Source: Myxococcota bacterium | GTDB taxonomy: Bacteria; Myxococcota; UBA727; JAHDBA01 | Length of the DNA stretch: 64,000 bases | Direction: 5' to 3' | Assembly: GCA_020630615.1 (NCBI GenBank) | Contig: JAHDBA010000014.1 | Coordinates: 1 to 64,000, forward strand | Shown here: positions 17,186 to 26,136 of the stretch, in pieces | Position numbering within the stretch: the first letter of the stretch is position 1 | Layout of the letters: each line of letters opens with the position of its first letter | The notes under the pieces: generated by a model | Seen by the model: only the letters and a program-made list of their open reading frames with translations | Told to the model about the DNA's origin: nothing | Database searches by the model: none | Program-made: the position numbers and the translations under genes

Positions 17186-18862
17186 TTAAGACGAAAGTTT
17201 TACCTTAGCGATCAATCGCGCAACGTCTACCACACTTGGAAGATTTCCCCGACTTGCTTGTGGCATCTCGCTGTGTTGAACCGGGTCGTGATTCATACCA
17301 GTTTCAATCGGAATATTGGGCGCATTGATATTGAAAATAAGCAAAGGAACTTCTTCATGCGTCACCGTGTCTGCCTGCAGCTTTTCTCGCCCCAAAAGCG
17401 TCTCGAGCTCAATACCTGGAGGCGTATGATCGCCAAAGAGAATCACCGTCACTGGAATGTTCAAAGATTGAAAGAAATTGTCCATTGCCAAATCGGTATC
17501 TGCGATCGCGTTGAGATATGCCTTGTGACTCTCATCATTGATTTTCGAAAATTGCACTTTATGCGAGTTCGAGACCCATGTGTAGGGAGCATGGCTGCTC
17601 ATCGTAATGACATAACTGAAACTTGCTCTTTCATTGAGTTGATTGAGTGAATGGCTAAGTTGAGTCAAAACCTGCTGGTCCGACCAGACACCATCAATGG
17701 GGTATTGAGCACGAATATTACGTTGGAGGAGATCTTCCGCAAAAAGGAGCTCGTCAAATCCCATTCTTTCAAGTGCAGATCGACGTGCATAGAAGTTCCC
17801 GCCATAGCCGTGATAGAGACGCGTGCTATAATCTCTTTCGTTTAAACGAGACACCAGACTTTTCTCAAAAGGATAGGATTCGAGTTTATAGGTGTTGATA
17901 TGTCGTGAAGGCGCACTGGCATTCAGAAAACCAAAATCACTGTCACACGATCCATTGTCATGAAGAGCGCCTAAGCGCGTCTGAACCAAATAGTCGCGAT
18001 CGCGTACACGTGCATTGAGCCGTGGGGTAATTTCCTGACCCGAAACACTTTCATGAAGAATATCCGCCGCCAGACTCTCGACCTGTAAAACAATGATGTG
18101 AGCTTGCATTTGAGACTGAAGAGGATTCACCCAAGTATCGTAGGGGTTGGGTCCTTGTTGACGGTGTTTGAGCGCATCGAGAAGCAGTTTGTCCGAATCC
18201 AAGTACCACCACTCTGCAAACCATGATCCCACATAGCCGCGAACATAACCAATACGCCCAACCGTCCGAGTTGTAAGTATTTTCGATAGAGGCTCTTTGA
18301 AGGAAACACCAACCTCAAGAGACACAGTTAAGACAGCCACGAAAAGCACAATGCGAGGAGATACGCGCCGGTGTTCTTCTCGGCCGATCAACGATGCCAC
18401 TAAAACAACAATTTGAAGTACAAGTAGAGTCGCAAGTATCACGCAATGTTGAAAGCTCACAGCGTCCAAAGCAACACCGATGAACTTTGCACCCGCTGCA
18501 GCGTTGTTTTGCAAGGTCAAAAGCGACAAAGGACGCATGAGCGTATCGGTGTATGCGACCAAGGCAAAAACCAAACCCGATTTCATGATCGCGAAAACGA
18601 AGAGCCGATTAACCTTATTTAAAATCGACACGATCAATGCCGCCAAGAGTGTGTTGCTGATTGCACGAAATAGCCATGCAAAGAGTATTAGTTTTATTGA
18701 TAGTTTTTGAGGGGAAAGCATCGTGATTTCCTGTAAAAAAAACCACTCCACAGAGATCAGCAGAACAAAAGGAACTAAAGTGTTAGTGGGAAGCATTAGG
18801 CTTTGACCAGGAGCCCTCGCTTTCTTGATTCCTTTTTCTCTCTGGTCATTCGCGTCTCGCAT
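17186..18862 (-). CDS. LTA-synthase-like membrane sulfatase / phosphoglycerol transferase
   Basis: Membrane-anchored alkaline-phosphatase-superfamily enzyme of about 558 residues: five hydrophobic segments in the first 175 residues, then a periplasmic sulfatase domain starting at HIIVLQVESLA (metal-binding Glu in VES). The nucleophile region is GSCDSDFGF, where LtaS-type enzymes have a T-S-D-x-E-F motif. Later metal ligands are in ILFGDHTPPG and MSSHAPYTW. Members move phosphoglycerol or phosphoethanolamine to envelope glycans, or hydrolyse sulfate or phosphate esters. A GTG one codon upstream could also start it. The pairing with an O-antigen-ligase-like gene supports a role in modifying a surface polysaccharide (inference). 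It is divergent from hpf, 73 bases apart. Confidence 0.82.
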   Translation of the reverse strand: MRDANDQREKGIKKARAPGQSLMLPTNTLVPFVLLISVEWFFLQEITMLSPQKLSIKLILFAWLFRAISNTLLAALIVSILNKVNRLFVFAIMKSGLVFALVAYTDTLMRPLSLLTLQNNAAAGAKFIGVALDAVSFQHCVILATLLVLQIVVLVASLIGREEHRRVSPRIVLFVAVLTVSLEVGVSFKEPLSKILTTRTVGRIGYVRGYVGSWFAEWWYLDSDKLLLDALKHRQQGPNPYDTWVNPLQSQMQAHIIVLQVESLAADILHESVSGQEITPRLNARVRDRDYLVQTRLGALHDNGSCDSDFGFLNASAPSRHINTYKLESYPFEKSLVSRLNERDYSTRLYHGYGGNFYARRSALERMGFDELLFAEDLLQRNIRAQYPIDGVWSDQQVLTQLSHSLNQLNERASFSYVITMSSHAPYTWVSNSHKVQFSKINDESHKAYLNAIADTDLAMDNFFQSLNIPVTVILFGDHTPPGIELETLLGREKLQADTVTHEEVPLLIFNINAPNIPIETGMNHDPVQHSEMPQASRGNLPSVVDVARLIAKVKLSS

Positions 18863-18935
18863 CACTTTCGGTCTATACTTATGAGAGGTAAAATCAAACT
18901 GAAGGTTTTATCTAAAATTAGAAGGAGTCCAAAAC

Positions 18936-19502
18936 ATGCAAATTGCGGTTACATTTCGTCATATTGAACCTTCAGAAGCCCTTAAAGAGTTTGCGCAAGA
19001 AAAGGTGACTCGAATCGACAAATACATCCATACACCCTCGGATGCACACGTTGTATTGAGCAAAGAAAAGCTTGAGCATCGTGCAGATATTACATTGCAG
19101 GCGCACGGGCTAACATTAAGGGGGCGTTCGACCTCTGAGGATATGTATGCATCCATTGATGGCGCGATGCGAAATATTGAAAAGCAGGTCAAAAAATATC
19201 GCGGGAAGCTTAGTTCTCACAAATCAAGAGAAGGCAAGGACCTTCGAGCCCGTTTAAATCGTATCGCCGCTTCAGCAGAACTCATTGATCCTTTAAGTTC
19301 ACAAGAGGCTGGCAAAATTTTGCCACCTAAAATACTGGATTCCAAGGAACTGGCAGTCAAAACTTTCAACCTCGAAGAAGCGGTCATGCAAATCGATTTG
19401 ATGAACGCAGCCTTCTTGGTTTTCAAAAATGCAGATACCGACGCGATCAATGTACTCTATCGCAATGAGGGCGAGGGTTTTGGCCTAATTGAGACGACCT
19501 GA
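18936..19502 (+). CDS. hpf: Long-form ribosome hibernation promoting factor
   Basis: Ribosome-associated stress protein. Residues 1-100 are the HPF/YfiA beta-alpha-beta-beta-beta-alpha domain (MQIAVTFRHIEPSEALKEFA, then YASIDGAMRNIEKQVKKY), which sits in the 30S decoding and mRNA channel. A basic linker is followed by a C-terminal dimerisation domain (about 130-186; VKTFNLEEAVMQIDLMNAAF ending NVLYRNEGEGFGLIE), the mark of long HPF that forms 100S ribosome dimers. Length 188 is normal. AAGGAG lies eight bases before the ATG. It is commonly found next to rpoN, which is about 4.5 kb upstream here. A TATACT at 18874 could be the -10 of its promoter, but no good -35 is seen. Confidence 0.95.
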   Translation: MQIAVTFRHIEPSEALKEFAQEKVTRIDKYIHTPSDAHVVLSKEKLEHRADITLQAHGLTLRGRSTSEDMYASIDGAMRNIEKQVKKYRGKLSSHKSREGKDLRARLNRIAASAELIDPLSSQEAGKILPPKILDSKELAVKTFNLEEAVMQIDLMNAAFLVFKNADTDAINVLYRNEGEGFGLIETT

Positions 19503-19617
19503 AATTAGCGTGATGATCTTGAAGATGTCTTACGAGCTTGAGGGCTATGTAACTTTTTAAAATCATCCGCAGAGATTTCTCGCTTGAAAGTCACGCCTGG
19601 AGGAATACGCTCTTTTT

Positions 19618-21531
19618 ATGGAAGAGCCTTTAGACTTCGGCCCCTACGCATTGCTTGATGACCTCGCGCGCGGTGGCATGGGAGATGTCTATCTAGCAAA
19701 GTCAAGAACTGCTGCTGGCTTTGAACGTCTTTGCGTATTGAAAAAGATTCGAGGTGACCTGAACACCTCTCGTGAACATATCAATCGTTTCCTTGATGAA
19801 GCCAGGGTTGCGATTCACCTGGCACACCCCCACATTTGCAATATTTATGACTTTGGCGCCGTAAGGAATGAGTATTATCTCACGATGGAGTACGTCGCAG
19901 GTGTTGACCTTCGTCAAGTTCAGTCTGTGCTTGCGCGAACAGAACACGTTTTACCGCGCGAACTGAGCTTTTATATTATTTTGCGAGTTCTGGACGCTTT
20001 AGAGTATGCCCACGAACTGGACCACCCGCTCACCGGTAACCCTTTGAATTTAGTTCATCGTGATATCTCACCTCAGAATATTATGCTGGGTTACCAGGGT
20101 GATGTGAAAGTCATCGATTTTGGGCTCGCGAGCAGTGAACTCAAAGTTGAGCGCACCGATACCGAAGTCATTATGGGCAAACTGGCCTATATGGCCCCTG
20201 AGCAGTTGGAGTCGACCTCCCATAAACCTCAGATCGATGTTTTTTCAGCTGGTGTGCTCCTTTACGAGCTTCTTTTTCAAAAACGCTTTTACCACGAACT
20301 TCAAACCCATGAAATTTGGGATGCACTGCACACAAGTAATTACCAACCCAAAGATCTGCTTGAACTCGATCCCAAACTTCAAAAAATTGTTTTGCGTGCG
20401 ACGGCCTCAAGTCCTGAGGACCGCTTCCAAAGTGCCAGAGAGTTTCGTGAAGCATTACAAGACCTTATGCTTCAAGGCTACCCAAACGCCTCACGCGCGA
20501 CGTTGCGTACGTATATGCAGGCACACTTTGCGGAGCAAGAGGCAAGTGAGCGGAGCAAACTTATTGCTAAAAACCGTAAACATCGTCGAGGTGCTGTACG
20601 AAATGGTATTCCCGATGAATTTACGCTTGACCCATCTCCTTCGCAAAAACCCAAACAACACGTCTTGAAAGCAAGCTCCCAGTACCCAACAAAGCTTCCT
20701 CAACACAATGCATTTGACGCAATTGATGTGACCGATCGCGTGCGCCGAAAACAGAAGAGCTTTAGCGGGCTACAAAGTCTCTTGGTTGCACTGGTTTTAC
20801 TGGGTTTCGTTGTGGCATCCGTCAGCCTTTTGACATGGCTGCAAAAAGAAAAGACCTCGGAGCAAAAATCAAGAGTCGTGCACCTGCAACGCAAAACGCA
20901 ACACGAAGACGTGTCTTCAAAAAATGATTGGACATCACACATCGACAATCGAAATGCGACACAAAGTCAAAATCGAAACGAGTTAAGCGACGATCCAATA
21001 CGATCTCCCAGTGAGATACCGGATACACCTCACGATCTCAAATCGACACAAGCTGCCGACTCTTTAGCATTGCCAACACCTCCTGTTGTTCGCGAAGAGA
21101 AAGGCCCTCCTCAACACAACACGAACGAAATTTCAAAAGCGAATACGGATCCGAACTCTGCACGAGACCTCGCACTTCAATCTCCAACATCAGCACAAAC
21201 GCAAAACACAGATCTCTCAACTTTAAAAAGTAGAGAGAGTGGGGCAGAGCCGCCACGGGACCAAGAAACAAAGAAACGTGTCATTGTGCGGCGGTCAAAA
21301 AGCAGGACTTCCACAAACCCGAACGTCTCGCCAAACACTCAAAAAAATCATGATGCGAAGAAGGAAAACCTGAAAATATCCGAACGTAGTCAAGTGATCG
21401 GGAAACTGAAAAAGTGCGACGATGCCTGTGCCAAATTGCTGGTACGAACCTTATCTCGAAACAGTCAAGCGCCAATCCCAAAGGCAGCGCGATACACAAT
21501 CGACGCCTGTCTTGAGACCTGTCAATTGTAG
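19618..21531 (+). CDS. Transmembrane Ser/Thr protein kinase (PknB-like, no PASTA)
   Basis: Eukaryotic-type kinase of 637 residues. The kinase domain spans about residues 8-285: Gly loop RGGMGDVY, Lys in CVLKKI, catalytic loop VHRDISPQN, DFG as IDFGLAS, and APE as MAPEQLE. HRD followed by IS rather than LK is common in myxobacterial kinases. One transmembrane helix lies at about 386-408 (LLVALVLLGFVVASVSLLTW). The roughly 230-residue outer part is Ser/Asn/Gln-rich and disordered, ending in a small domain with two Cys pairs (CDDAC and CLETC). The SD GGAGG is 14 bases from the ATG, unusually far. murI follows after 8 bases, so kinase and glutamate racemase are probably co-expressed. The signal and targets are unknown. 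Confidence 0.92.
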   Translation: MEEPLDFGPYALLDDLARGGMGDVYLAKSRTAAGFERLCVLKKIRGDLNTSREHINRFLDEARVAIHLAHPHICNIYDFGAVRNEYYLTMEYVAGVDLRQVQSVLARTEHVLPRELSFYIILRVLDALEYAHELDHPLTGNPLNLVHRDISPQNIMLGYQGDVKVIDFGLASSELKVERTDTEVIMGKLAYMAPEQLESTSHKPQIDVFSAGVLLYELLFQKRFYHELQTHEIWDALHTSNYQPKDLLELDPKLQKIVLRATASSPEDRFQSAREFREALQDLMLQGYPNASRATLRTYMQAHFAEQEASERSKLIAKNRKHRRGAVRNGIPDEFTLDPSPSQKPKQHVLKASSQYPTKLPQHNAFDAIDVTDRVRRKQKSFSGLQSLLVALVLLGFVVASVSLLTWLQKEKTSEQKSRVVHLQRKTQHEDVSSKNDWTSHIDNRNATQSQNRNELSDDPIRSPSEIPDTPHDLKSTQAADSLALPTPPVVREEKGPPQHNTNEISKANTDPNSARDLALQSPTSAQTQNTDLSTLKSRESGAEPPRDQETKKRVIVRRSKSRTSTNPNVSPNTQKNHDAKKENLKISERSQVIGKLKKCDDACAKLLVRTLSRNSQAPIPKAARYTIDACLETCQL

Positions 21532-21539
21532 AGGTGATG

Positions 21540-22343
21540 ATGCATATTGCGGTCATAGATTCTGGGCTCGGTGGGATGACTGTGCTTGAGCCACTTTTAA
21601 AAAATTTTTCAGAACATCGTTTCACCTATTTTGGGGACAGTGCTCGTGTTCCCTATGGGACAAAGAGTGTCTCCGTAATTCAACGTTATGTTCTTGAGAT
21701 CTTCAAAACCATACACAGAAAAGACCCCATCGATATTTTAGTGCTTGCGTGTAACTCTGCGAGTGCGGCTTTCGGCGAGTCGCTTTCTACTCTACTGCCG
21801 GTCCCAACCATCGGCGTCATCGAAGCCGGTGTCGCTGCTGCACGAACACCACGCAAATCGAGCCAAGATGTCATCGGTGTCATTGGAACCGAAGCGACAA
21901 TCCGTTCCGGTGCGTATCGCAATGCATTTCGTAAAGCCTTTGCCCAAAGCGATGACAAACCTGAACTTTGGTTCCAAGCCTGCCCTCTATTCGTACCGTT
22001 GGTCGAGGAAGGGTGGCTGGACGATGCTATTACAGAGAAAGTGATTCAAAGATACATGGCCAATGCGCCAGCAACGATGAACACGCTTGTGCTTGGCTGT
22101 ACCCACTACCCTCTTTTAGAGAAAGCTTTCAACAAGCTCTATCCGCAGCTGCGACTGTGCTCGAGTGCCGATGCGATCGTAGATTTTCTAGAGACTCAAC
22201 ATAAGCTCAAACCTAGCCCTCAACATCGAAACACAGTGTGTACTCTTCTTTTTAGTGATCTCCGTTCACTCGAGCACAATTGGGTTCAAGACTTTCAACT
22301 GCGATGGAAGTGCGAAGCGCGAGTGCAAAGCGTGAGTGTTTGA
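21540..22343 (+). CDS. murI: Glutamate racemase MurI
   Basis: Makes D-glutamate for peptidoglycan. Family motifs are clear: IAVIDSGLGGMTVLEPL at the start, FGDSARVPYGTKS, the first catalytic Cys in LACNSASAAF, and the second in VLGCTHYPLL. Length about 267 is normal. Three start codons are stacked (GTG 21534, ATG 21537, ATG 21540); GAGG at 21531 gives the best spacing to 21540. It follows a transmembrane Ser/Thr kinase gene almost directly and abuts the YkgJ-like gene, so the three probably share a transcript. Confidence 0.96.
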   Translation: MHIAVIDSGLGGMTVLEPLLKNFSEHRFTYFGDSARVPYGTKSVSVIQRYVLEIFKTIHRKDPIDILVLACNSASAAFGESLSTLLPVPTIGVIEAGVAAARTPRKSSQDVIGVIGTEATIRSGAYRNAFRKAFAQSDDKPELWFQACPLFVPLVEEGWLDDAITEKVIQRYMANAPATMNTLVLGCTHYPLLEKAFNKLYPQLRLCSSADAIVDFLETQHKLKPSPQHRNTVCTLLFSDLRSLEHNWVQDFQLRWKCEARVQSVSV

Positions 22344-22347
22344 AACG

Positions 22348-23283
22348 ATGGCGCAGCTTCGCACCCATCGTCTTCTCGATGAACGAGAGAAAATTGAGCG
22401 CTTTGGGCCCCGACCGAGCACGATTCGTTGTCAAGAAGGTGAGCGTTCTTGCGCCCAATGTTGTGGTATCAATAACTTCATCGATCGTAGTACGAAAGCC
22501 AAGGCTCTTCGTCTGCATAAGCGTACCCTTGCAGTTTTAAAAGCGGGTGAAAACGTAAAGAAGCTCGTTCAGACTAAACATGAACTGATGCGGGACGAAA
22601 AGGATACGATCCTATGTCAATCCATTCGGGTTTGCCCCTTTGCGGGATGGCTCGATGCCAAGCTCGACCACAACCATGATCTTGTCCACGCAACAAGCAA
22701 CCCGATGGCGCGACGTGTCGGTTGCCTTATACACCCTTCACGCTTCAGTGATCGGCGGGAACTCAGGGATTTATCAGTCCATGATGCGATAATCTGTGAC
22801 GGATTCTTTTGCGCCGCACACATGTGGATTAAGGAACATCATCATTGGGTTATCCAACTCTTCCCTGTCGCAGATTACTCGCGCTTTTTACATAACATCA
22901 GTGTCTTGGATTCGCTGATACAGCTCATCGAGTATTGCTTGGGTCGTCCAATTCGTAAAAGCGATCATGAAAGTGTGGCCCCCAAATTAGCACCCTTTAT
23001 CGATGCTTTATCAATGACTCTCGCCCATCGGGAGCCCTCCCACTTTGGAATCGTGCAACTCAAACGCAATGGAGACGAAGTCCGCCGTCAAGAGCCCGAG
23101 TTTAATGACGAGGACCGCATGTTACGAAAGATTTTATGGACCCTTGGCTACACCCAGCAAACGATTGATGTAGAGATGCCATGGTCTGCAACGGAATGTT
23201 TTGGAGATTCTCAAGTTCAAAGTGAGAACCCCTGGTTCAACTTAAAGCAAAGCTTCCTAGAATTGATCTCCGAAAGAGTATGA
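22348..23283 (+). CDS. YkgJ-like cysteine-cluster protein, function unknown
   Basis: Soluble protein of about 311 residues with a conserved-looking Cys set in the first half: CAQCCG (CxxCC), CQSIRVCPF, GCLIHP and CDGFFC. This spacing is like the YkgJ/UPF0153 families, thought to bind zinc or an iron-sulfur cluster. The second half is helical without a motif I recognise. The ATG at 22348 is 5 bases after the murI stop; a GTG at 22336 would overlap murI by 8 bases. No SD is obvious, which fits translational coupling to murI. The role is unknown. Confidence 0.75.
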   Translation: MAQLRTHRLLDEREKIERFGPRPSTIRCQEGERSCAQCCGINNFIDRSTKAKALRLHKRTLAVLKAGENVKKLVQTKHELMRDEKDTILCQSIRVCPFAGWLDAKLDHNHDLVHATSNPMARRVGCLIHPSRFSDRRELRDLSVHDAIICDGFFCAAHMWIKEHHHWVIQLFPVADYSRFLHNISVLDSLIQLIEYCLGRPIRKSDHESVAPKLAPFIDALSMTLAHREPSHFGIVQLKRNGDEVRRQEPEFNDEDRMLRKILWTLGYTQQTIDVEMPWSATECFGDSQVQSENPWFNLKQSFLELISERV

Positions 23284-23353
23284 TCTCAAGCACGAAGTTT
23301 GATGCGATTCTCAAAGCGCTTGTAAAACTATTCTTCTTTCATAGGCTTAGGCC

Positions 23354-24091
23354 ATGACACAACCGCAGACCTTCGGCCCCTTGAATGTTCGACTCATTCA
23401 TCCAGACAAGACTCCCAATATGTTGGTTCTTCTCAACCATGGCTATGGAGCACCGGGTGATGACCTCGTGGATTTAGGGCATTTCTACCGAAGTGGCGAC
23501 ACGACCTTACGAGAACATGCACTTTTTGCTTTTCCTGCTGCTCCAAAAGTTCTTTACAACGCACCGATGCAAGGCCGAGCATGGTGGGATATTGATGTCG
23601 CACGACTGGAAGCCCGCGCACGGGGTGGAGATGTCTCCCCTTTCTTTGACGTCTTTCCTGAGGGGCTTAAAGAATCGCGACGCGCTCTTTTGTCTTGTCT
23701 TGAAGCGCTTCGTGCTTCATTCCCTTCACTTCAAAGCTTTGTCTTTGGGGGGTTCTCTCAAGGTGCAATGCTTGCAGCCGATGTGGTATTTCGTAGCGCG
23801 ATCGAAGCCAAAGGTTTGATTCTTTTTTCTGGCACCTGGCTGGGCGGAGACGAATGGCAAGCAGCTGCGGCCAAGCGCGACCAACTCACTCTATTTCAAA
23901 GCCATGGCCGACAAGACCCTATCCTTCCTTTTGAACGGGCTGAGATGATGTTCAAGCGCTTAGAGAAAAGTGGTATCGCCAATGTTATGTTTCATCCTTT
24001 TCAAGGTGCACATGCCATCCCGCGCTCTTGCTTGGAGGACTCCTTGAAAGTATTAGGGGCACTTCAAAACGATAGGTCGCCAAATCTATAG
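23354..24091 (+). CDS. Alpha/beta hydrolase, phospholipase/carboxylesterase family
   Basis: Small serine esterase of 245 residues in the YpfH / acyl-protein-thioesterase-like family. The triad can be read: nucleophile Ser in GGFSQGAM, Asp in HGRQDPILPF, His in FQGAHAIP. The oxyanion region is NHGYGAPG. Family members hydrolyse short acyl esters or lysophospholipids; the natural substrate is unknown. No signal peptide, so it is cytoplasmic. It lies 70 bases after the YkgJ-like gene and ends tail to tail with the SDR gene. Confidence 0.87.
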   Translation: MTQPQTFGPLNVRLIHPDKTPNMLVLLNHGYGAPGDDLVDLGHFYRSGDTTLREHALFAFPAAPKVLYNAPMQGRAWWDIDVARLEARARGGDVSPFFDVFPEGLKESRRALLSCLEALRASFPSLQSFVFGGFSQGAMLAADVVFRSAIEAKGLILFSGTWLGGDEWQAAAAKRDQLTLFQSHGRQDPILPFERAEMMFKRLEKSGIANVMFHPFQGAHAIPRSCLEDSLKVLGALQNDRSPNL

Positions 24092-24144
24092 AAGCGTTAG
24101 AAACTCTCCCCAATTTGTTGGCGGGGCTTTGGTCGCCTTCAACT

Positions 24145-25221
24145 TTAGGTAAGGAGCTCTTCAATCGTCTCAGTCATGGGCTTCAATTGAAGTTCTGGGT
24201 ACTTCCGAAGCAATGCGCTCCCATCAACAAGGGTTGAGTAGCGTAAGAAACGCAAAAGATCGTCGCCAAGTTCGTGAATATCACCAGAACTTAGACTCTT
24301 GAGCCATGATTTCACGCGAAAAGCAGGTCTTGACCGAGGACGACGTTGGAGCATTTTTAAGAGTCTTCCTAAGGGAATCACTCCCGGCCCGGTTAAGTTC
24401 AATATCGCGCTCTCACCGGTTGACGATGGGAGTAGCGATTTTTCAATCGCGTTTTCAAGCACGTGGATACAATCATCAATATGCACCATTTGTAAAAGCG
24501 GATTGTACCCCATCATCGTGCGGGGTGTCTGCTGCCGCAAATAAAGCATCGACCAATTGTCCAATGTTTTGCCAACAACCATTGATGTTCGGAAAAGTAA
24601 GGTTTGCGTATTGGGAGCGCGCCAAAAGAGTGACTGAAACATCAAGTCACTGCCAACACAATTTTGAAGCAGTCGATGATCGCTTCGAATCAAAAGGGGT
24701 TCACTCTCGTCCATATAGCGGGAACTCTGCGCAGAAGAACCATAAAGACGCGCATGAGACAAGACCAAGACTTGCCGTGGCTGACTCTCCACAATCCAAT
24801 TAATAAACTCCGAAACCACCAAGGGATCAAGCAGAGTACTGCGCCGCCGCCCTCCAATATGATGGACAGCAAGGTTGATGCATACTGAAAAGTGCCTCGA
24901 GAAGAGTTTGGTACGTGCTGATTTACGCCTGAGATCCAAGGACAGCAATTCCACATCTCGAGGGCGGTCTGGAAAAGCGATCGTGTCCACAACACAGATG
25001 TCATGATCGCGATGCAAGCGTCGCACAAGTTCACGCCCAAATGGACAGGCACCACCCAGGATTAATATTTTTTCCCGGACTCGCTTCATTCGTGTTCGCG
25101 ATCCTTTGCGACTCCCTTTTGGAACTTTATCCTTGGCACTTCTCTTTTTCTTTGAAGAACCTGTGGCTTTTTTAGTTTTTTGAGACTCTTTCGATGGATT
25201 TGATCGTGGCGTTTTAGGCAA
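24145..25221 (-). CDS. SDR/NAD-dependent epimerase-like protein with degenerate active site
   Basis: About 358 residues. The N-terminal 55 are very Lys/Arg/Ser-rich and probably disordered. A Rossmann fold starts at KILILGGACPFGRELVRRL, where the usual GGxGxxG reads GGACPFG, with the acidic NAD-binding end of beta-2 as CVVDT. The extended-SDR layout continues (LVLSHARLYGSS, then NLTGPGVIPLGRLL), but I find no YxxxK catalytic pair. I chose the TTG at 25221, five bases after GGAGGG, which overlaps the end of the acyltransferase gene by 8 bases; the frame is open to 25254. The overlap implies translational coupling with the acyltransferase, so a role in lipid handling is likely; whether it is an active oxidoreductase is doubtful. 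Confidence 0.75.
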   Translation of the reverse strand: MPKTPRSNPSKESQKTKKATGSSKKKRSAKDKVPKGSRKGSRTRMKRVREKILILGGACPFGRELVRRLHRDHDICVVDTIAFPDRPRDVELLSLDLRRKSARTKLFSRHFSVCINLAVHHIGGRRRSTLLDPLVVSEFINWIVESQPRQVLVLSHARLYGSSAQSSRYMDESEPLLIRSDHRLLQNCVGSDLMFQSLFWRAPNTQTLLFRTSMVVGKTLDNWSMLYLRQQTPRTMMGYNPLLQMVHIDDCIHVLENAIEKSLLPSSTGESAILNLTGPGVIPLGRLLKMLQRRPRSRPAFRVKSWLKSLSSGDIHELGDDLLRFLRYSTLVDGSALLRKYPELQLKPMTETIEELLT

Positions 25222-26074
25222 ACCAGCCCTCCCGCGAAACGAGTTCGTTTTCAATCATTGTTCGAATACGGTGCTCAACCAAATGTACGGCGTGCTGAAT
25301 TGAGGGGAGGTCATCGGGCGCACACTTTGGCGGCATCACGACATCCCCAAATCGAATTCGATATTTGACCGGTAAGGGAAAAGGCAAGATCTGAGGAAAT
25401 ATCAATGGAAATGCCGGCACTTTAAAGAGCTTGGCAAGTTTTTCTATATTCGCTATCGAGGGCGCTTGCTCTTCTGCACCAATCACCGCGAATGGGACCA
25501 CCGGTGTTTGAGACTCAATTGCAACTCGCATAAAGCCGCGCCCAAAACCTTGAAGTTGATAGCGGTTGCGAAAGAGTTTATTCACACCTCGTACACCTTC
25601 CGGGAAGACCATCACCGCTTCCTCACGTTGCAAAAGTTCTCGACACACCTTTGGTGTGCCAACAACCTGCCCCATACGCACGAAAAGCGATGACAGATAT
25701 GGGAGCTCCGCACTCCATCGTTCAACCATTCCGCGTACGAGTCGTGGCTGCGGTGCATCCACCATCATGGATGTTGCCACCATCATTCCATCAAAAGGAA
25801 GTTGCCCAGAATGATTACCCACAAGAAGCACTCGCCCCTCGGGGATATGCTCAAAGCCTGAAACATCACAACGAAAATACTTTCGGTAGACCCAAAGTGC
25901 TAGCGGAATGAGTTCGCGCAACATGTTCGGGTCAAAGCCATAGGGGTCAACGCCAACGTCGTTCACCTGAGGCTTGGGGCATGCATCGAAGCGCTCGTAC
26001 AGCCCGGGTTCAAGACGCTCTACGAAAGACTCCAGTTTTGAGCGGATTGAAATATTCTTTCGAAGATCAAACAT
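25214..26074 (-). CDS. Lysophospholipid acyltransferase (PlsC-like)
   Basis: Membrane-associated acyltransferase of 286 residues that would esterify a lysophospholipid or related acceptor with an acyl chain from acyl-CoA or acyl-ACP. Motif I is GNHSGQLPFDG: the His and Asp are six residues apart, as in the NHSG subgroup, not the classical HX4D. Motif III is VFPEGVRG, with Pro-rich motif IV around TPVVPFAVIG. The N-terminal 60 residues hold an extra helical segment. The downstream SDR-like gene overlaps its 3' end, so the two are translated together. Confidence 0.87.
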   Translation of the reverse strand: MFDLRKNISIRSKLESFVERLEPGLYERFDACPKPQVNDVGVDPYGFDPNMLRELIPLALWVYRKYFRCDVSGFEHIPEGRVLLVGNHSGQLPFDGMMVATSMMVDAPQPRLVRGMVERWSAELPYLSSLFVRMGQVVGTPKVCRELLQREEAVMVFPEGVRGVNKLFRNRYQLQGFGRGFMRVAIESQTPVVPFAVIGAEEQAPSIANIEKLAKLFKVPAFPLIFPQILPFPLPVKYRIRFGDVVMPPKCAPDDLPSIQHAVHLVEHRIRTMIENELVSREGWFA

Positions 26075-26136
26075 AACTCAACATCGCATACTTCAACCCA
26101 CAAACCAATTCGTTCGAGTGAGAAGTCCAATGAAAC

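Noticed and set aside
24102-24130. GC-rich CCCC...GGGG hairpin between the esterase and SDR genes
   Set aside because: Only a four-base stem with a long loop; too weak to call a terminator.
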